DNA of 64,000 nt, taken from contig NZ_BAABWJ010000010.1 in assembly GCF_040372805.1 (NCBI RefSeq), positions 1-64,000 on the forward strand, given 5' to 3'. The position numbers were made by a program, and so were the translations under genes. Source of the stretch: Pseudoteredinibacter isoporae_A. Its GTDB lineage: Bacteria; Pseudomonadota; Gammaproteobacteria; Pseudomonadales; Cellvibrionaceae. Position 1 is the first letter of the stretch. Each line of letters begins with the position of its first letter. The notes under the pieces were generated by a model. That model ran no database searches, had not been told where the DNA came from, and saw only the letters and a program-made list of their open reading frames with translations. Positions 62,260 to 64,000 of the stretch are shown here, in pieces.

Positions 62260-63072
62260 TTATTGAGCCCACTCGGGCTTGCGTTTCTCAACAAAGGCCA
62301 TGGTGCCTTCGGGGCCTTCGCCCTGAGTGACAGCATCACTGAATTTTCTGGCGGCATCATCAAGCAGAGGTTCGAGCTCTTCATTACCGACTCGCAGCAG
62401 CAAAGCTTTAGTCACGGCATTGGCCTCCGGTGCACATTGCTTAACTTGTTCAACAGCGGCCTGAATTTGAGCTTGAAAATCTTCGTCATCCACAGCCACG
62501 CTGTGGACAATACCGAGTTCTCTGGCTTCATCTGCTTTAATGCGAACATTGAAAAGCGCTAAGCGGCGGGCTTGTGTTAAACCGACCCGTGCGGCGACAA
62601 AGGGAGCAATTTGTGCCGGCGGTAATCCCATGCTGGTTTCGGGAAGAGCAAAACGTGCACTGGGGTGTGCAATGCCCCAGTCGGAAATACAGGCCAGACC
62701 GAAACCGCCGCCCATAACCGTGCCTTCCAAGGCGGTGATTAACACCTGAGGGATTTGGTTCGCCAGAGTAATCATCTTTCCGAATTGTCGATTCAATCGG
62801 AAATAGGCATCCGGGTCGCCTTCTGCTGCAGCTTGGCTGGCGCCCGACATATCTTTCAGGTCGCCACCTGCACAGAAATGACCTTCAGCGCCGCGAAACA
62901 CCACTGCACGGATGTCGCGGCGTGGCAGTAATGCCTCAAAGATGGCCATCATTTCTGAAACCATATTCAAGGTCATTGCGTTGCGACGTTGGGGGCGATT
63001 GATGGTCAGGTACAAGACATGGTCCTGTTGCTCAACAATCAGTTCTTTGCACTGTGGCAGCTCAGTACTCAT
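62260..63072 (-). CDS. atuE: Enoyl-CoA hydratase, AtuE-like
   Basis: 270 residues of the crotonase superfamily: the oxyanion-hole segments FCAGGDLKDMSG and ALEGTVMGGGFGLA and the FALPETSMGLPPAQIAPF region. AtuE hydrates isohexenyl-glutaconyl-CoA in terpene degradation. It lies 12 bases after the acyl-CoA dehydrogenase gene and 36 bases before the carboxylase ATG. Family evidence is strong; the exact substrate follows from the cluster. Confidence 0.83.
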   Translation of the reverse strand: MSTELPQCKELIVEQQDHVLYLTINRPQRRNAMTLNMVSEMMAIFEALLPRRDIRAVVFRGAEGHFCAGGDLKDMSGASQAAAEGDPDAYFRLNRQFGKMITLANQIPQVLITALEGTVMGGGFGLACISDWGIAHPSARFALPETSMGLPPAQIAPFVAARVGLTQARRLALFNVRIKADEARELGIVHSVAVDDEDFQAQIQAAVEQVKQCAPEANAVTKALLLRVGNEELEPLLDDAARKFSDAVTQGEGPEGTMAFVEKRKPEWAQ

Positions 63073-63084
63073 GATTTTCCCCTG

Positions 63085-64000
63085 TTATTTTTTATGACGC
63101 GGTGAAATGTCCATCAGCTTGGTAATAATGCCAAGCATCACTTCATCAGCACCACCGCCAATGGACACCAGGCGGGTATCACGATAGAAGCGAGCAATGC
63201 GATTTTCCCACATGAAGCCCATGCCTCCCCAGTACTGTAAACAGGCATCGGTTATTTCACGTGACAAACGACCCACCTTGAGTTTGGCCATGGACGCTTT
63301 CAGTGTGACGTCTTCACCATTGATATAACCTTCGACCGCGTTGTAAGTCAGCGCGCGCAACGCTTCAATTTCGGTTTGCAGTTCGGCCATGCGATAGTTA
63401 ACCACTTGATTGTCCAGGACGGACTTACCAAAAATCTGACGCTCTCGAGTGTATTTAATGGTTTCTTCAATGCACTGTTCCAAACCCAGAATGCCGTTGG
63501 CGGCTGCGAACAAACGCTCTTCCTGGAACTGCAACATTTGATAGGTAAAACCCTGGCCTTCTTCGCCAATCAAGTAACGTTGGGGGACGCGCACGTTGTC
63601 GAAAAAGATTTGCGCGGTGTCGGAAGAGCGCATGCCCAGTTTATTCAAACGATCTGAAAAGCTGATGCCTGGCAAATCGGTGGGAACCACAATCAAGGAT
63701 TTATTGACGTAGGGCTTATCGTCAGAAGTATTGGCCAACAAGCAAATGAAATCGGCCTGAGTGGAATTGGTGATCCACATTTTGGTGCCGTTGATGATGT
63801 AATCGTCACCATCTTTGCGCGCTGTTGTTTTAATGTTGGCAACGTCGGAACCTGCATGGGGCTCGCTGACGCCAATGGATACGACTTTTTCACCCGCAAT
63901 GGCTGGGGCCAGAAATTCGTGACGCAGCTCATCACTGCCAAACTTGGCCAATGCTGGGGTCGCCATATCGGTTTGTACACCGATGCCCATAGGGACGCCA
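63085..64000 (-). CDS. atuD: Acyl-CoA dehydrogenase, AtuD-like (partial)
   Basis: About 305 residues of the C-terminal part, cut by the window edge; the frame stays open beyond the ATG at 63990. SIGVSEPHAGSDVANIKT (FAD contact), WITNSTQADF, GEEGQGFTYQMLQFQEER and QYWGGMGFMWENRIARFYRD mark the acyl-CoA dehydrogenase fold. In the atu cluster this enzyme oxidises citronellyl-CoA. It is first of the visible genes of this operon. Confidence 0.83.
   Translation of the reverse strand, partial: GVPMGIGVQTDMATPALAKFGSDELRHEFLAPAIAGEKVVSIGVSEPHAGSDVANIKTTARKDGDDYIINGTKMWITNSTQADFICLLANTSDDKPYVNKSLIVVPTDLPGISFSDRLNKLGMRSSDTAQIFFDNVRVPQRYLIGEEGQGFTYQMLQFQEERLFAAANGILGLEQCIEETIKYTRERQIFGKSVLDNQVVNYRMAELQTEIEALRALTYNAVEGYINGEDVTLKASMAKLKVGRLSREITDACLQYWGGMGFMWENRIARFYRDTRLVSIGGGADEVMLGIITKLMDISPRHKK

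Noticed and set aside
57622..64000. Leucine/isovalerate (liu) cluster instead of atu
   Set aside because: The liu order places a carboxyltransferase between dehydrogenase and hydratase and ends with HMG-CoA lyase; here the dehydrogenase and hydratase are adjacent and an SDR and ligase follow.

Overview
The window looks like a chromosome segment of a marine or aquatic gammaproteobacterium, probably near Cellvibrionales (an inference). The block bamD / rluD-pgeF-clpB is a typical gammaproteobacterial arrangement. There are four large TonB-dependent receptors (TBDRs), a FecI/FecR surface-signalling unit, and part of an acyclic-terpene (atu) degradation cluster.

Layout. (1) 1-7686 is an AT-rich genomic island. 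It abuts the 3' end of an elongator tRNA-Met (7687-7763, minus) and has a tyrosine integrase next to that tRNA. It carries a DprA-like/phosphoribosyltransferase pair (ShosTA-like) followed by a BRO-N protein, an XRE regulator, a DUF2971 protein, an unknown lipoprotein and an unknown protein downstream of the integrase. The other island end lies outside the window. (2) 7868-17084 is ordinary backbone: ychF with an EamA exporter, an OafA-type acyltransferase, a POT peptide transporter, a CHASE-GGDEF-EAL protein overlapping a methyltransferase, and a carboxymuconolactone-decarboxylase-family gene divergent from an HxlR regulator. (3) 17106-25199 looks like an amine or polyamine uptake and catabolism locus: a glutamine-synthetase-like ligase, TBDR, LuxR regulator, class III aminotransferase and APC permease. 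Two CCCC-N4-GGGG sites are candidate regulator sites. (4) 25482-32367 holds a small membrane protein/regulator pair under twin palindromes, then bamD, rluD, pgeF and clpB, the last with a clear sigma-32-type promoter. (5) 32427-40855 groups a membrane-anchored serine hydrolase, a TBDR, an AraC regulator, a dipeptide-epimerase-like enolase-superfamily enzyme and a PAF-acetylhydrolase-like hydrolase. (6) 41024-43253 is the most unusual stretch: five tandem paralogous genes for small secreted basic proteins, each with a near-invariant CX14C core containing RPTGTR. Most are followed closely by a stem-loop. A TBDR gene with very strong codon bias lies divergently beside them. (7) 46961-52459 has a small secreted protein and a complete sigma factor / FecR / STN-TBDR signalling unit. 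(8) 52959-57581 has cytochrome c, glutathione-dependent formaldehyde detoxification (frmA-frmB), putP and yggL. (9) 57622-64000 is the atuH-G-F-E-D part of a citronellol/geraniol degradation operon, with atuD cut by the window edge.

The strongest candidates for something undescribed are the five-gene RPTGTR array with its stem-loops and the three-gene DprA/PRTase/BRO-N unit on the tRNA-linked island. Several local operators (HxlR, HTH_34-type, LuxR and an array of TGAAC half-sites) are visible directly in the sequence. All family assignments come from reading the translations, without database searches.
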